Source: Acidobacteriota bacterium
GTDB lineage: Bacteria; Acidobacteriota; Terriglobia; Acidiferrales; UBA7541
Reading direction: 5' to 3'
Length of the DNA stretch: 64,000 nt
Assembly (NCBI GenBank): GCA_003225295.1
Contig: QHYZ01000081.1
Location: 62,001 to 126,000 of the forward strand
The notes under the pieces are model-generated. The model ran no database searches. It worked only from the letters and a program-made list of their open reading frames with translations, and was not told the origin of the DNA. The translations under genes were made by a program, and so were the position numbers. Below are positions 35,208 to 43,008 of this stretch, piece after piece; position 1 is the first letter of the stretch, and each line of letters begins with the position of its first letter.

Positions 35208-35891
35208 TCATGGGCGTCGCGAGGTGGGCGTCGCCGTCTCTTCTGTCTCAGCTTGAGAAGCATTCTCAGCTTCCTGCATCTCGCTCGCAAGCGATGAGAA
35301 ACGCTGCATCACCTCGTTGATCCGCAGCGCCATACTGTGCATGGTCTTGATCTGCGCCAGTGACTGCGCGGAAAGCTGTCCAGGCTCGAGCAGCAGCAGT
35401 TCGGCATTTCCCAGCATGGAGGTCAGCGCATTGTTTACGTTGTGTTTCATGTCCAGCATGTACCGCCCGAGTGTGGCGTGGTTTTTGTTCCGGGCGGCGT
35501 TTCGTTCCGCCTGCCGTGCGATCTGCAAAGCCTTCGCTCGGCGCAACGATTCGCCGGCGACGAGTAGCAGCGTTTGCGCCCAGTCTTCGCGAAGCGGGAT
35601 ATGGACCAGTCTTGGATATTTGGTGCGCAGCCGCCCGAGTTCCTGAGAATTTGCCGGAACACAGAGAATGACCGCTGTTGCCGGATCGAGGGACCGCAAT
35701 ACGCTGGTGATTTGGCCATCGCGCACTGGCCCCACCACGACAAGGTCATGATCCGGTGCATCTTGTTCACGCCACGAGTTGCTATTGAGGACGGTAATAT
35801 TGGGGGCCTGACGTTCGGCCTGCCAGCAGGCCGTCAGCAGCCGGGCAAATTCACTTTCATCGGTGAGGATGACTACGTTGGCGTGTGGCAA
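35208..35891 (-). CDS. Receiver-like plus His-box protein without kinase ATPase domain
   Basis: A 227-residue protein. The first about 115 residues look like a receiver fold (NVVILTDESEFARLL, DLVVVGPVRDG) without a proper phosphoacceptor Asp. The second half contains a histidine-kinase dimerisation motif with His150 (MLDMKHNVNNALTSMLGNAE), comparable to AHEINNPLTAILG of sensor kinases, but the protein ends without any HATPase domain. The start is TTG at 35891 with AGGGAG at good spacing. It could be a phosphotransfer protein or an inhibitor of a partner kinase (inference). Confidence 0.65.
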   Translation of the reverse strand: MPHANVVILTDESEFARLLTACWQAERQAPNITVLNSNSWREQDAPDHDLVVVGPVRDGQITSVLRSLDPATAVILCVPANSQELGRLRTKYPRLVHIPLREDWAQTLLLVAGESLRRAKALQIARQAERNAARNKNHATLGRYMLDMKHNVNNALTSMLGNAELLLLEPGQLSAQSLAQIKTMHSMALRINEVMQRFSSLASEMQEAENASQAETEETATPTSRRP

Positions 35892-35947
35892 TGAAATCCA
35901 GCTCCCTGACGTTTCCGTCCAGCCTAGCCGGACCGGTTCTCCATCGG

Positions 35948-37432
35948 TTACAGCTTCCCTGCTTCGTCTAGCACCGAGAGCAGACGTTTCGTGCTGATCC
36001 CAAGGTTTACCGCTGATTCCGTATCCTTCGCCTTCTTGGCCACATCCAGGCGCTCCTGCAATCGAGTGACTTCCACGCGCGCCGTGTTCATGGCCCCGTC
36101 GATCGACGTGGCATTCCCGGTTTCCTTGGCTGATTCCATTGCGGCGGTGACCAGCACCCGGGCTACAACCGCTCGCCGCAAATCCTCAGCAGACGGCCCG
36201 TCTTCGGTGACGAATGCCGTCACTTCCCATGACGACAACAGAATTCGTGCCCTGCCAATCTTGACGGTGGTCATCGACCTTCCACGCGAAGGCGGGGTCG
36301 CAATCAGTTGCTCCCAGATTTGCTCCATGCAGTTTTCAAAATCCAGCAGTGCAACCGTTTCCGGTGCTGCCGCTGGAGGCGTCGCGGGACGTTCTGGCAC
36401 TTTGGTGTGGACACTGGAAGTGGTGGATTCCACCGTGGGCTTCGTTGCTGTGGAGAGCGGTTTTGCTCCTTGTGGCACAGCCGGTGGCGGGCTGACCTCG
36501 CCCGATTTTCCGAGTGCCTTCTCGAGTGCCTGCTCTACATCCGTTCGCAGCCCGAGTAGCTTTTCAAAAGCCTGACTAACCGAACTTTCCGTATACGCTT
36601 TCTGGAAAGGTTGTTTCCACTCTTCAGCAATCGCACAAATTTCTGTGAGTGGTTCGGTGGCCGACAGTCCGAAATGGTGACAGTCGATAATACGTACGCC
36701 GGCAGATTGCAGCTGGCCGAGTTCAGCGCGAATGGCGATCAAGTCCGCATGCATCAGCTCGATCAGCGTCCGGCGCAGCAGAAAATTAAACCGGATGAAG
36801 GCAACCAGCGCCGCGGGATCGTAAAACATCCCGCCGGCCCTTTCCTTCACGTTGCGACCCTGCTCGATGAAATTCGTCTTCAAGATCTCGCGTAAGCCGC
36901 GTAAGCCCCGCAGCGCTTCGATCATTTGTTCCAGCGGCGCGCACCATGCGAGCGGGCCCGGATCGACGTCTCCGAGAACCGGCTGCATGACCTGGGCGAC
37001 ATCTCCCAGTTCGATCTGCTTGTGATAAATCTTGGCGGGCGCACAGAGCGCAAAGTATTGAACGAGCAAAAAGTCGATCTTGTCTCGGTCGACATTGCTT
37101 TTGTCGGGCTTGCGCAGATGACGCTGAATTAGTGCGCGCAGTCCCGTTTCGCTGGCATTGAGTGCGGTCATCTGCAGGAGATGACGGAGTTGATGCACCA
37201 TGACGCGCTGGTCCATCGAATCCAGCCACTCGTGCACTTGGCCGAAGATCTCCAAATCCAGTTTTTCTGGAAGGTTGCGCTTCGCTGGCGTCAAAGGGAT
37301 TTCGATTTCAAGTTGCTTCGCGAGCGCCAGATAGATGGGGAACACCGAGCACGCTTCTTGCCACTGCTCCTGCCGCGAGCTTTCCGATCGACGTGGAACT
37401 GGGATATTCAGAGTTGTCATCGTCTTGTTCAT
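35948..37432 (-). CDS. Unknown protein of the chemosensory operon
   Basis: A 494-residue soluble protein I do not recognise. Residues about 20-310 are mostly helical and charged. A Pro/Thr/Ser-rich linker follows (about 320-360), then a C-terminal domain (about 365-494) containing a beta-rich stretch (MTTVKIGRARILLSSWEVTA) and a helical end. There is no signal peptide, membrane segment or catalytic motif. Its ATG overlaps the previous stop (ATGA) and it lies upstream of the His-box protein, so it belongs to the chemosensory operon and may be a scaffold. Confidence 0.65.
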   Translation of the reverse strand: MNKTMTTLNIPVPRRSESSRQEQWQEACSVFPIYLALAKQLEIEIPLTPAKRNLPEKLDLEIFGQVHEWLDSMDQRVMVHQLRHLLQMTALNASETGLRALIQRHLRKPDKSNVDRDKIDFLLVQYFALCAPAKIYHKQIELGDVAQVMQPVLGDVDPGPLAWCAPLEQMIEALRGLRGLREILKTNFIEQGRNVKERAGGMFYDPAALVAFIRFNFLLRRTLIELMHADLIAIRAELGQLQSAGVRIIDCHHFGLSATEPLTEICAIAEEWKQPFQKAYTESSVSQAFEKLLGLRTDVEQALEKALGKSGEVSPPPAVPQGAKPLSTATKPTVESTTSSVHTKVPERPATPPAAAPETVALLDFENCMEQIWEQLIATPPSRGRSMTTVKIGRARILLSSWEVTAFVTEDGPSAEDLRRAVVARVLVTAAMESAKETGNATSIDGAMNTARVEVTRLQERLDVAKKAKDTESAVNLGISTKRLLSVLDEAGKL

Positions 37433-37830
37433 GGTTGTGTCACCACCCAGTCACAGGGGCCTTGCGAGAATCTGACGGCCACTGCTTTGCGTCCTTCGTG
37501 ATACTGCACGCCGACAATGGTTGCCTCCGCCGGTCTTCCTTCTCCAGTTGCCTCGATCCGCACGCGATCGTCGAACTCTAGCGGCAAGGTCGAAAGAAAG
37601 ATAGCGTGCTCCGGGCCGCCATATTCCACAATTGCGGCCTCGCGAAAGCTGGTTCCGCCTCCGCGTGACGCGGTTACTTCGACCGGAATTCGAACGGGTC
37701 TGGCCTGCGGAAAAAAGCGCGCCAGCTGCTCGGCGCAGTCTTGTTGGTTCGCTGTGAGTCTCAGCTCGCCCGATTTTCCCACGTCGCCTCTCGCCCTACG
37801 GGTCAGGATCCAGCGGTACTCTTGTGGCAA
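37429..37830 (-). CDS. PilZ-like domain protein, first gene of chemosensory operon 1
   Basis: A 133-residue protein with features of the acidobacterial PilZ-like family: RIPVEVTA, SFREAAIVEYGG, LPLEFDDRVRIE, and a C-terminal KAVAVRFSQGPCDWVV. The RxxxR c-di-GMP arginines are not clear. The first in-frame start is TTG at 37830 without a visible Shine-Dalgarno; GTG at 37782 has AGAGG upstream and is a good alternative. A sigma-54-type promoter lies just upstream. Confidence 0.6.
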   Translation of the reverse strand: MPQEYRWILTRRARGDVGKSGELRLTANQQDCAEQLARFFPQARPVRIPVEVTASRGGGTSFREAAIVEYGGPEHAIFLSTLPLEFDDRVRIEATGEGRPAEATIVGVQYHEGRKAVAVRFSQGPCDWVVTQP

Positions 37831-37878
37831 GACACACGGCTCGCCGGCAAGAGGCGCAGACTTCCGATGGACAGAGAT

Positions 37879-37892
37879 GCACGCTGGACGCC
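37879..37892 (-). promoter_or_regulatory. Putative sigma-54 promoter of chemosensory operon 1
   Basis: On the minus strand TTTGGCGTCCAGCGTGCATC contains GG-N10-GC, with TTGGC at -24 and TGCA at -12, close to the RpoN consensus TGGCAC-N5-TTGCW. The start of transcription is predicted near 37867, 37 nt before the TTG. It needs an NtrC-type activator, which is encoded next door. Confidence 0.5.
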
Positions 37893-37975
37893 AAAGGACT
37901 GGAAACGTGCCGCTGTTGCAAGTTGCAGAAATTGTGAGGTTTAGGGTTTTCTCCGCGCGTTTGTTTGGCTCAACC

Positions 37976-38002
37976 GTCTCAGCGTGAAACGTTTTCGTCT
38001 CA
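37976..38002. promoter_or_regulatory. Putative activator-binding sites upstream of operon 1
   Basis: GTCTCA-GCG-TGAAAC (37976-37990) is an inverted repeat with one mismatch, followed by another GTCTCA at 37997-38002, 21 bp (two helical turns) on. They lie about 110-135 bp upstream of the predicted sigma-54 start. The same motif occurs, perfectly, at 42357-42371. Confidence 0.45.
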
Positions 38003-38045
38003 ACCGCGCGGCGCTTACCGAGTTCCCGGACGATTGGGCACCTGG

Positions 38046-39464
38046 CTACTGGGGTGCCGCTGGCGGGTCAGTCCCACCGCTTGTCGAACCCGCTTTTAAG
38101 GCAATGTTGTAGCGTTTCAATTTTCGATACAGCGTTGCGCGGCTGATCCCCAGCATCCTTCCGGCCAGGGCCTTGTCGCCGTTGGCCTGTTCAAATACCC
38201 GCAAAATCGTCATTCGCTCCATCTCCGCCAGAGCCGTGGTGGACAAGGTGCTGGTGTCCTGGGACGTTATCATTCCCGAATCTGGCTGCTCGCTCCGAAT
38301 GGCGGGGGGCAGATCGGCAACGTCAATGATTTTTCCGTCACCCAGCGTCACCGCGCGCGCGATGCAATTCTCCAGCTCGCGGACATTTCCCGGCCAGTCA
38401 TAGTGCAGCAGGCTCTTCATCGCCGCCGCAGTGACCTGAATGTGCGAGCCCTTGGCGTAGCGATCCAGGAAATGGTGAACCAGGACCGGAATGTCGGATC
38501 GACGCTCGCGCAGGGGGGGGAGGTGCACGGTCACCACGTTCAGTCGAAAATACAGGTCTTTTCGAAAGGTTCCGTCTCGATAAGCGGCTTCCAGATCACG
38601 ATTTGTCGCCGCGATCACTCGAACATCGATGTTTACCTTCTCGTTGCTGCCCACTGGTCGTACTTCTTTTTCCTGCAACACGCGGAGTAATTTCGCCTGC
38701 ATCTCCTGGGGCAGCTCCCCGATTTCGTCGAGGAAGATCGTCCCTCCGTCCGCTGCCTGGAAGAGCCCGGCTTTGGATTTCGTCGCGCCGGTAAAAGCGC
38801 CCTTCTCGTATCCGAACAGCTCGCTCTCCATGAGCGTAGGCACTAGCGAGCCGCAATCGACTGCCACGAACGGCGTTTTTGCCATGGACCCGCGGAAGTG
38901 AATCGCTCGGGCCGCCAGCTCCTTCCCTGTGCCGCTCTCGCCGGAGATCAGTACCGGCGTCCGGGTGTCTTTCAGCCGGGAAATCATGCGTAGGACATCC
39001 TGGATATTCGCGGAACTGCCAATGATGCCGTCGAGGTTTTCTTCCGTTGTTACCCGTTCGCGTAAGAACTCATTTTCCGTGACCAGACGCACCTTTTCAG
39101 CCATGCGCTGCAGCAGTAGGCGCATCTTTTCCACGCGAAATGGCTTTTCAATGTAGTCGTACGCCCCCAGTTTCATTGCATCCACCGCGGATTCGATCGA
39201 GCCATGGCCGGTCATGATGGCGACTTCCGTGTGCGGGAGGAGCAGTCTTGTCTGCTTTAGCAACTCGACACCGGACATGTTAGGTAGTTTCAGGTCGGTG
39301 AGAAGTAGATCCGGAGTATCGGAATCCAGTCGCGCCAGCGCTGCTTCCGCGCTCTCCGCCTCAGCGCAGACATATCCCAGAGTGCTTCCGATCGTCATGC
39401 ACAGACGGCGGATGCTCTGTTCGTCATCTACCACCAGCAGTCGTGTTTTCATCTCGTCGCTCAT
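38046..39464 (-). CDS. NtrC-family sigma-54-dependent response regulator
   Basis: A 472-residue activator. The receiver (LLVVDDEQSIRRLC, LLLTDLKLPNMSG) is followed by the AAA+ domain with Walker A GESGTGKE, the sigma-54 contact loop GAFTGA and Walker B GGTIFLDEIGE. A Fis-type helix-turn-helix (ALAGRMLGISRATLYRKLKR) ends the protein. ATG 39464 overlaps the preceding receiver gene (ATGA), so the phosphate source is probably the adjacent histidine kinase. It is the likely regulator of both chemosensory operons (inference from the two promoters). Confidence 0.95.
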   Translation of the reverse strand: MSDEMKTRLLVVDDEQSIRRLCMTIGSTLGYVCAEAESAEAALARLDSDTPDLLLTDLKLPNMSGVELLKQTRLLLPHTEVAIMTGHGSIESAVDAMKLGAYDYIEKPFRVEKMRLLLQRMAEKVRLVTENEFLRERVTTEENLDGIIGSSANIQDVLRMISRLKDTRTPVLISGESGTGKELAARAIHFRGSMAKTPFVAVDCGSLVPTLMESELFGYEKGAFTGATKSKAGLFQAADGGTIFLDEIGELPQEMQAKLLRVLQEKEVRPVGSNEKVNIDVRVIAATNRDLEAAYRDGTFRKDLYFRLNVVTVHLPPLRERRSDIPVLVHHFLDRYAKGSHIQVTAAAMKSLLHYDWPGNVRELENCIARAVTLGDGKIIDVADLPPAIRSEQPDSGMITSQDTSTLSTTALAEMERMTILRVFEQANGDKALAGRMLGISRATLYRKLKRYNIALKAGSTSGGTDPPAAPQ

Positions 39465-39859
39465 GGTTTCCCGAATGTCTTCTCCACCATGGATATCAAT
39501 TGCTGCACCCGAAAAGGCTTCTCGATGCACGGCGTCCCGCTTTGCGCCAGAAACGCTTGCGTGTCGCTGTTTGCGGTGTCGCCGCTGATCAGAATGATGC
39601 GTGTTCTCAGCTCAGGGCGGTTCTTCTGAATCCACCCGTGCACTTCCGCTCCATTCACCGCTCCGGGCATTCGAATGTCGGAAATCACACCCGCGAACCG
39701 CCCATTGGAAAGCCGCTGCAATCCTTCCGCACCCGACGAGGCATTCACCACGGCGTATCCCCTGCGCTCCAGCGCCGCCCGCAGAAATGCGATTACCGAC
39801 GGCTCATCCTCGATGAGCAGGATCGGCCCTCCCGTCCACAACGTCTGCTGCGCGTTCAC
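39461..39859 (-). CDS. Single receiver protein between kinase and NtrC-type regulator
   Basis: A 132-residue receiver: ILLIEDEPSVIAFL, Asp61 in GVISDIRMPG, and a Lys in IEKPFRVQQL. The GTG start at 39859 overlaps the histidine-kinase stop (GTGA), and its own stop overlaps the regulator gene. It may act as a phosphate shuttle or sink between kinase and activator. Confidence 0.88.
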   Translation of the reverse strand: MNAQQTLWTGGPILLIEDEPSVIAFLRAALERRGYAVVNASSGAEGLQRLSNGRFAGVISDIRMPGAVNGAEVHGWIQKNRPELRTRIILISGDTANSDTQAFLAQSGTPCIEKPFRVQQLISMVEKTFGKP

Positions 39860-42213
39860 GGCCTTGCTTCTTTCGTGGCGGCGGCCGCAAGTGCGGCTTC
39901 CGTGGCCACTGGAATCCGCACCACAAAAGTGCTCCCCGCTCCGGCTTCATTGTTCCAGCATTGAATTTCCCCGCCGTGCGCCCTCACGATCCCGTAGCAA
40001 ATGCTCAGCCCGAGCCCCGTGCCTTTTCCCGCCTGCTTGGTCGTATAAAAGGGATCAAAAATGCGCTGCGGATCGATAATCCCCGTGCCATTGTCGCTGA
40101 TCGCCACTTCGATCATCTCCGCCTGCCGCCGCGTGTGAATCCTGATGCGGCCGCGCTGACCCGCTTCCTGCACTGCGTCGTACGCATTATTGAGAATATT
40201 CAGAAAGACCTGCTGCAGTTGCTGCGAGTCGCCCAGCGCCGCCGTCAGCGTCTCTTCAAAATCCTCCACTACCTCCACGCCGTGACTGGCGAAGTCATAA
40301 CTCCGCAGCTTGATCGTTTGTCTCAAAACACCGTTTACGTGCACGGGTTCACGCTGCACCGGTCGCTGCCGCGCGAAACTCAGCAAATCTTGCACGATAT
40401 CTTTCGTTCGCTGCGTCTCCTGCAGGATGATCTGCAAATCTTCCCGCGCCGACACCGGCACTTCGGGATTTTCCAACAGCAGATCCGTGAAACCGAGAAT
40501 CGCCGCAAGCGGGTTATTGACTTCATGCGCGACGCCGGAAACCAGCCGTCCAATCGTGGCCATTTTCTCGCTGTGGGCCAGTTTTGCTTGCAGCAACGCC
40601 GCGTCCGTGATGTCCGTCATCACCACCACCACGCTGTTCACCGCATTCTGTTCGTCCCTCATGGGGCTCAGACTGATCGAGAAATGCCCCATCGATCCAT
40701 CGCTTCGACGCACCCGTAGCTCCAGGTTTTCCACTTGATGCCCGTTGGCCGTCGTTTCCAGCGCGGCGTCGAAATCCGCCCGATGGGACGCCTCCACCCA
40801 GTCCACCAGCCGGTGCCCAATCAATTCGCCTTCCTGGTAGCCTGCTTCGTAGCAGCGCCGGTTGGCGTAACTGATCAACCCTGCCGTATCCAGCACCAGA
40901 ATCATGCTCTGTGTGGTATTCAGGATCTTCTGATTAAAATCGCGTTCCCGCTGTAGTTGCGATTGAAAAGTCTTCTGCTCCGTCACGTCCAGCATCAGTC
41001 CGCGGACTTGCGCGATGTGCCCGTGGGAATCGCGCACCGCGGTGATATTTTGCAGCGTGTGCAGCAGGGTCCCATCCTTGCGCCGCAGCGTCTCTTCGTA
41101 ATTGCGCAAGACTCCTCTTTCCGACAGGGTGCGCATGAATTTTTCACGCGCTTCCGGCACCGGGTACAGATGCGGGCTCACGTCCGTGCGCAGCAATTCC
41201 TCACGCGAAGCGTATCCCAGCATGCGCACCATGGCGTCATTTACGTCCAGGAATCTCCCGTCGGGTGTCGCGAAAAACAATCCTTCCTGAATGCTGTCAA
41301 ACAGCTCGCGATACCGCCGTTCCGCCTCCCGCCGGTCGGTAATGTCCATCAAAACATGGATGGTGCGCGTATCGTCATCAGAGAGGCCCGGCGTTCGCGA
41401 AGTCGAAACGAGAAAGACACGCTCTGCCGACGCGGCCACATACTCTTCCTTTGGTCGCTGCATGTCGCGGCAGAACGGGCAGGGCAGATCGCTTCCCGTT
41501 TGCGCGATTTGCCTCAAGCTGCTCATAGGTTCGCCGACCAGGGCCACCGGCGACACTCCAAGGTGGGACGCGAGTGAGCGGTTTGTTCGAACGATGTTCC
41601 ACGCGCGGTCGTGCACCACGATGTAATCGCTGATCGCGTCGATGTCTTCCACCCACTGACGTTTGGAACGCTCCAGTTGCGAGAATCGACGGAAATTCTC
41701 CAGCGAGAGCGCCGCATGACTCGCCAGCGCATGCAACAATCGTTTCTCATCCGCACCCAGCGACTTCCGGTTCCGGATCAGGAACAGCGTTCCCAGCCTT
41801 TCGTTGTCGCTCGCCGCAATCCGCACGAAGATAACCACTCCCGGTTCCCCAGGAAAGGACAAGGTTGCGGCCATCTCCTTGGGTATCGCTAAGGCTTCCA
41901 CGTCGTTCTGGCTGGCCCGCGCGCGCGAAATGAGCCAGTCTGTGGTCGCTTCGGTGGTAGGGCCGCCGCCCGGAATAGCGTGAAGTTCCGTTTCGCGTCC
42001 GCGATAAACGGCCACCCCTCCCCAAAGGGCATCCAGCATTCTCGTCGAACGCAACGCAAACTGTTCCAGAAATCCCGGCAGATGTCGCGACTGTGCCGCC
42101 TCCACGGCGAGTGCCATCAATTCCTCGGCGTGTTTCGATATGCCCAGGTGGGGCTCCGCCCTTCCGCGCTGGCGCGTGGGAGCATGCGACGGTCTTGTCT
42201 TTATTCTGCGCAT
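39856..42213 (-). CDS. GAF/PAS sensor histidine kinase
   Basis: A 785-residue cytoplasmic sensor kinase without membrane segments. In order: a GAF-like domain (about 25-190), three PAS domains with PAC motifs (for example FDSIQEGLFFATPDGRFLDV), the His box SGVAHEVNNPLAAILGF, and the ATPase (NILNNAYDAVQEAG, ISDNGTGI, GKGTGLGLSI). It is NtrB-like in overall layout. The PAS repeats suggest a diffusible or redox signal. A CPFC pair sits between PAS domains. ATG 42213 was chosen; TTG at 42285 is in frame but has no ribosome site. Confidence 0.92.
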   Translation of the reverse strand: MRRIKTRPSHAPTRQRGRAEPHLGISKHAEELMALAVEAAQSRHLPGFLEQFALRSTRMLDALWGGVAVYRGRETELHAIPGGGPTTEATTDWLISRARASQNDVEALAIPKEMAATLSFPGEPGVVIFVRIAASDNERLGTLFLIRNRKSLGADEKRLLHALASHAALSLENFRRFSQLERSKRQWVEDIDAISDYIVVHDRAWNIVRTNRSLASHLGVSPVALVGEPMSSLRQIAQTGSDLPCPFCRDMQRPKEEYVAASAERVFLVSTSRTPGLSDDDTRTIHVLMDITDRREAERRYRELFDSIQEGLFFATPDGRFLDVNDAMVRMLGYASREELLRTDVSPHLYPVPEAREKFMRTLSERGVLRNYEETLRRKDGTLLHTLQNITAVRDSHGHIAQVRGLMLDVTEQKTFQSQLQRERDFNQKILNTTQSMILVLDTAGLISYANRRCYEAGYQEGELIGHRLVDWVEASHRADFDAALETTANGHQVENLELRVRRSDGSMGHFSISLSPMRDEQNAVNSVVVVMTDITDAALLQAKLAHSEKMATIGRLVSGVAHEVNNPLAAILGFTDLLLENPEVPVSAREDLQIILQETQRTKDIVQDLLSFARQRPVQREPVHVNGVLRQTIKLRSYDFASHGVEVVEDFEETLTAALGDSQQLQQVFLNILNNAYDAVQEAGQRGRIRIHTRRQAEMIEVAISDNGTGIIDPQRIFDPFYTTKQAGKGTGLGLSICYGIVRAHGGEIQCWNNEAGAGSTFVVRIPVATEAALAAAATKEARP

Positions 42214-42356
42214 CGACGAGAGGAAGGCGTCCGGCGTCTCAAGTTGCGAGGCGCTGCCCAATCCAACCCTACCGGGGAGTCTCAATCTCAGTCAATCGCC
42301 GGTCAGCATCGTGTAGCGAAATCGCCTACAGCGGCGGCGCTCCCCATTCTCTCTGC

Positions 42357-42403
42357 GTCTCAGCCTGAGACCTAGAGCCTGGGGAGGCCCGTCCGCCTGA
42401 GAC
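42357..42403. promoter_or_regulatory. Putative activator-binding sites between the kinase gene and operon 2
   Basis: GTCTCA-GCC-TGAGAC (42357-42371) is a perfect 6-bp inverted repeat with a 3-bp spacer. A half site CCTGAGAC ends at 42403, 32 bp (three turns) further. Extra GTCTCA half sites are at 42236 and 42279. The block is 145-190 bp upstream of the predicted sigma-54 start of operon 2. Confidence 0.5.
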
Positions 42404-42523
42404 AATGGTGCTCGAAACCCGGATTGCCATTCCTCTCCTAACTCTTCCATAACCTGCAGCTCCTCTGTTAGTTACCAGCGCTAGACTGGTGCGGATTCCA
42501 TTATTCCCGCTCCGCGCCACCAT

Positions 42524-42537
42524 GGCATCCCACGTGC
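42524..42537 (+). promoter_or_regulatory. Putative sigma-54 promoter of chemosensory operon 2
   Basis: TGGCATCCCACGTGCC has GG at 42524-42525 and GC at 42536-42537, exactly GG-N10-GC, with TGGCA matching the -24 element. The predicted start is about 42549, 35 nt before the ATG of the TonB-like gene. Confidence 0.5.
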
Positions 42538-42583
42538 CTTCTCTTACGCGGGGCATCCTCCCATCCCATGAGGAGTAGTGTCG

Positions 42584-42928
42584 ATGAGAACTAGCGCGTG
42601 GAAGAAGTTGGCTGTGGCTGCTACTGCGGCGCTCCTTTTTTCGAGCCTTTCTGGATTTGCCCAGTCGGGTTCGACGGACGAATCCAAGCGCAAGGTCAAG
42701 ACCAAGACGGCGCCTTTGTATCCGGAACTCGCCAGACGCATGAATGTTTCGGGCAAAGTCAAAATCGAAGTGGTCATCACGCCGGACGGACGTGTGAAAA
42801 GCACGCGGGTCGTCGGAGGGCACCCCTTGCTGGTACAGGCTTGCCAGGACGCCGTGAAGGAATGGAAATTCGCGACTTCCTCGGAAGAGACCACCCAGGT
42901 CGTGGAGTTTGAGTTTCATGGCAATTAG
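42584..42928 (+). CDS. Exported TonB C-terminal domain protein
   Basis: A 114-residue protein: a signal peptide (KKLAVAATAALLFSSLSGFAQ) and a TonB/TolA C-terminal domain (TAPLYPELARRMNVSGKV, ITPDGRVKSTRVVGGHP, AVKEWKF). No N-terminal membrane anchor remains after cleavage, so it is a free periplasmic TonB-CTD protein rather than a true TonB. AGGAG lies before ATG 42584. Being first in the chemosensory operon, it could be a periplasmic signalling or envelope component; the role is unknown. Confidence 0.88.
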   Translation: MRTSAWKKLAVAATAALLFSSLSGFAQSGSTDESKRKVKTKTAPLYPELARRMNVSGKVKIEVVITPDGRVKSTRVVGGHPLLVQACQDAVKEWKFATSSEETTQVVEFEFHGN

Positions 42929-43008
42929 GGGAAACAGTAGAGGAAGGGTTGTTCCGGCAGAAGCGGCTCGGCACGCTGCCCTGCTGAGGTAAGCGGAGGC
43001 ATTTCGCA

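Noticed and set aside
37976-37990. parS-like text (GTCTCAGCGTGAAAC resembles GTTTCACGTGAAAC)
   Set aside because: It has a 15-bp odd-length centre and a mismatch, whereas parS is an even 14-16-bp palindrome. The matching perfect copy at 42357 (GTCTCAGCCTGAGAC) departs further from parS and sits in a promoter context.
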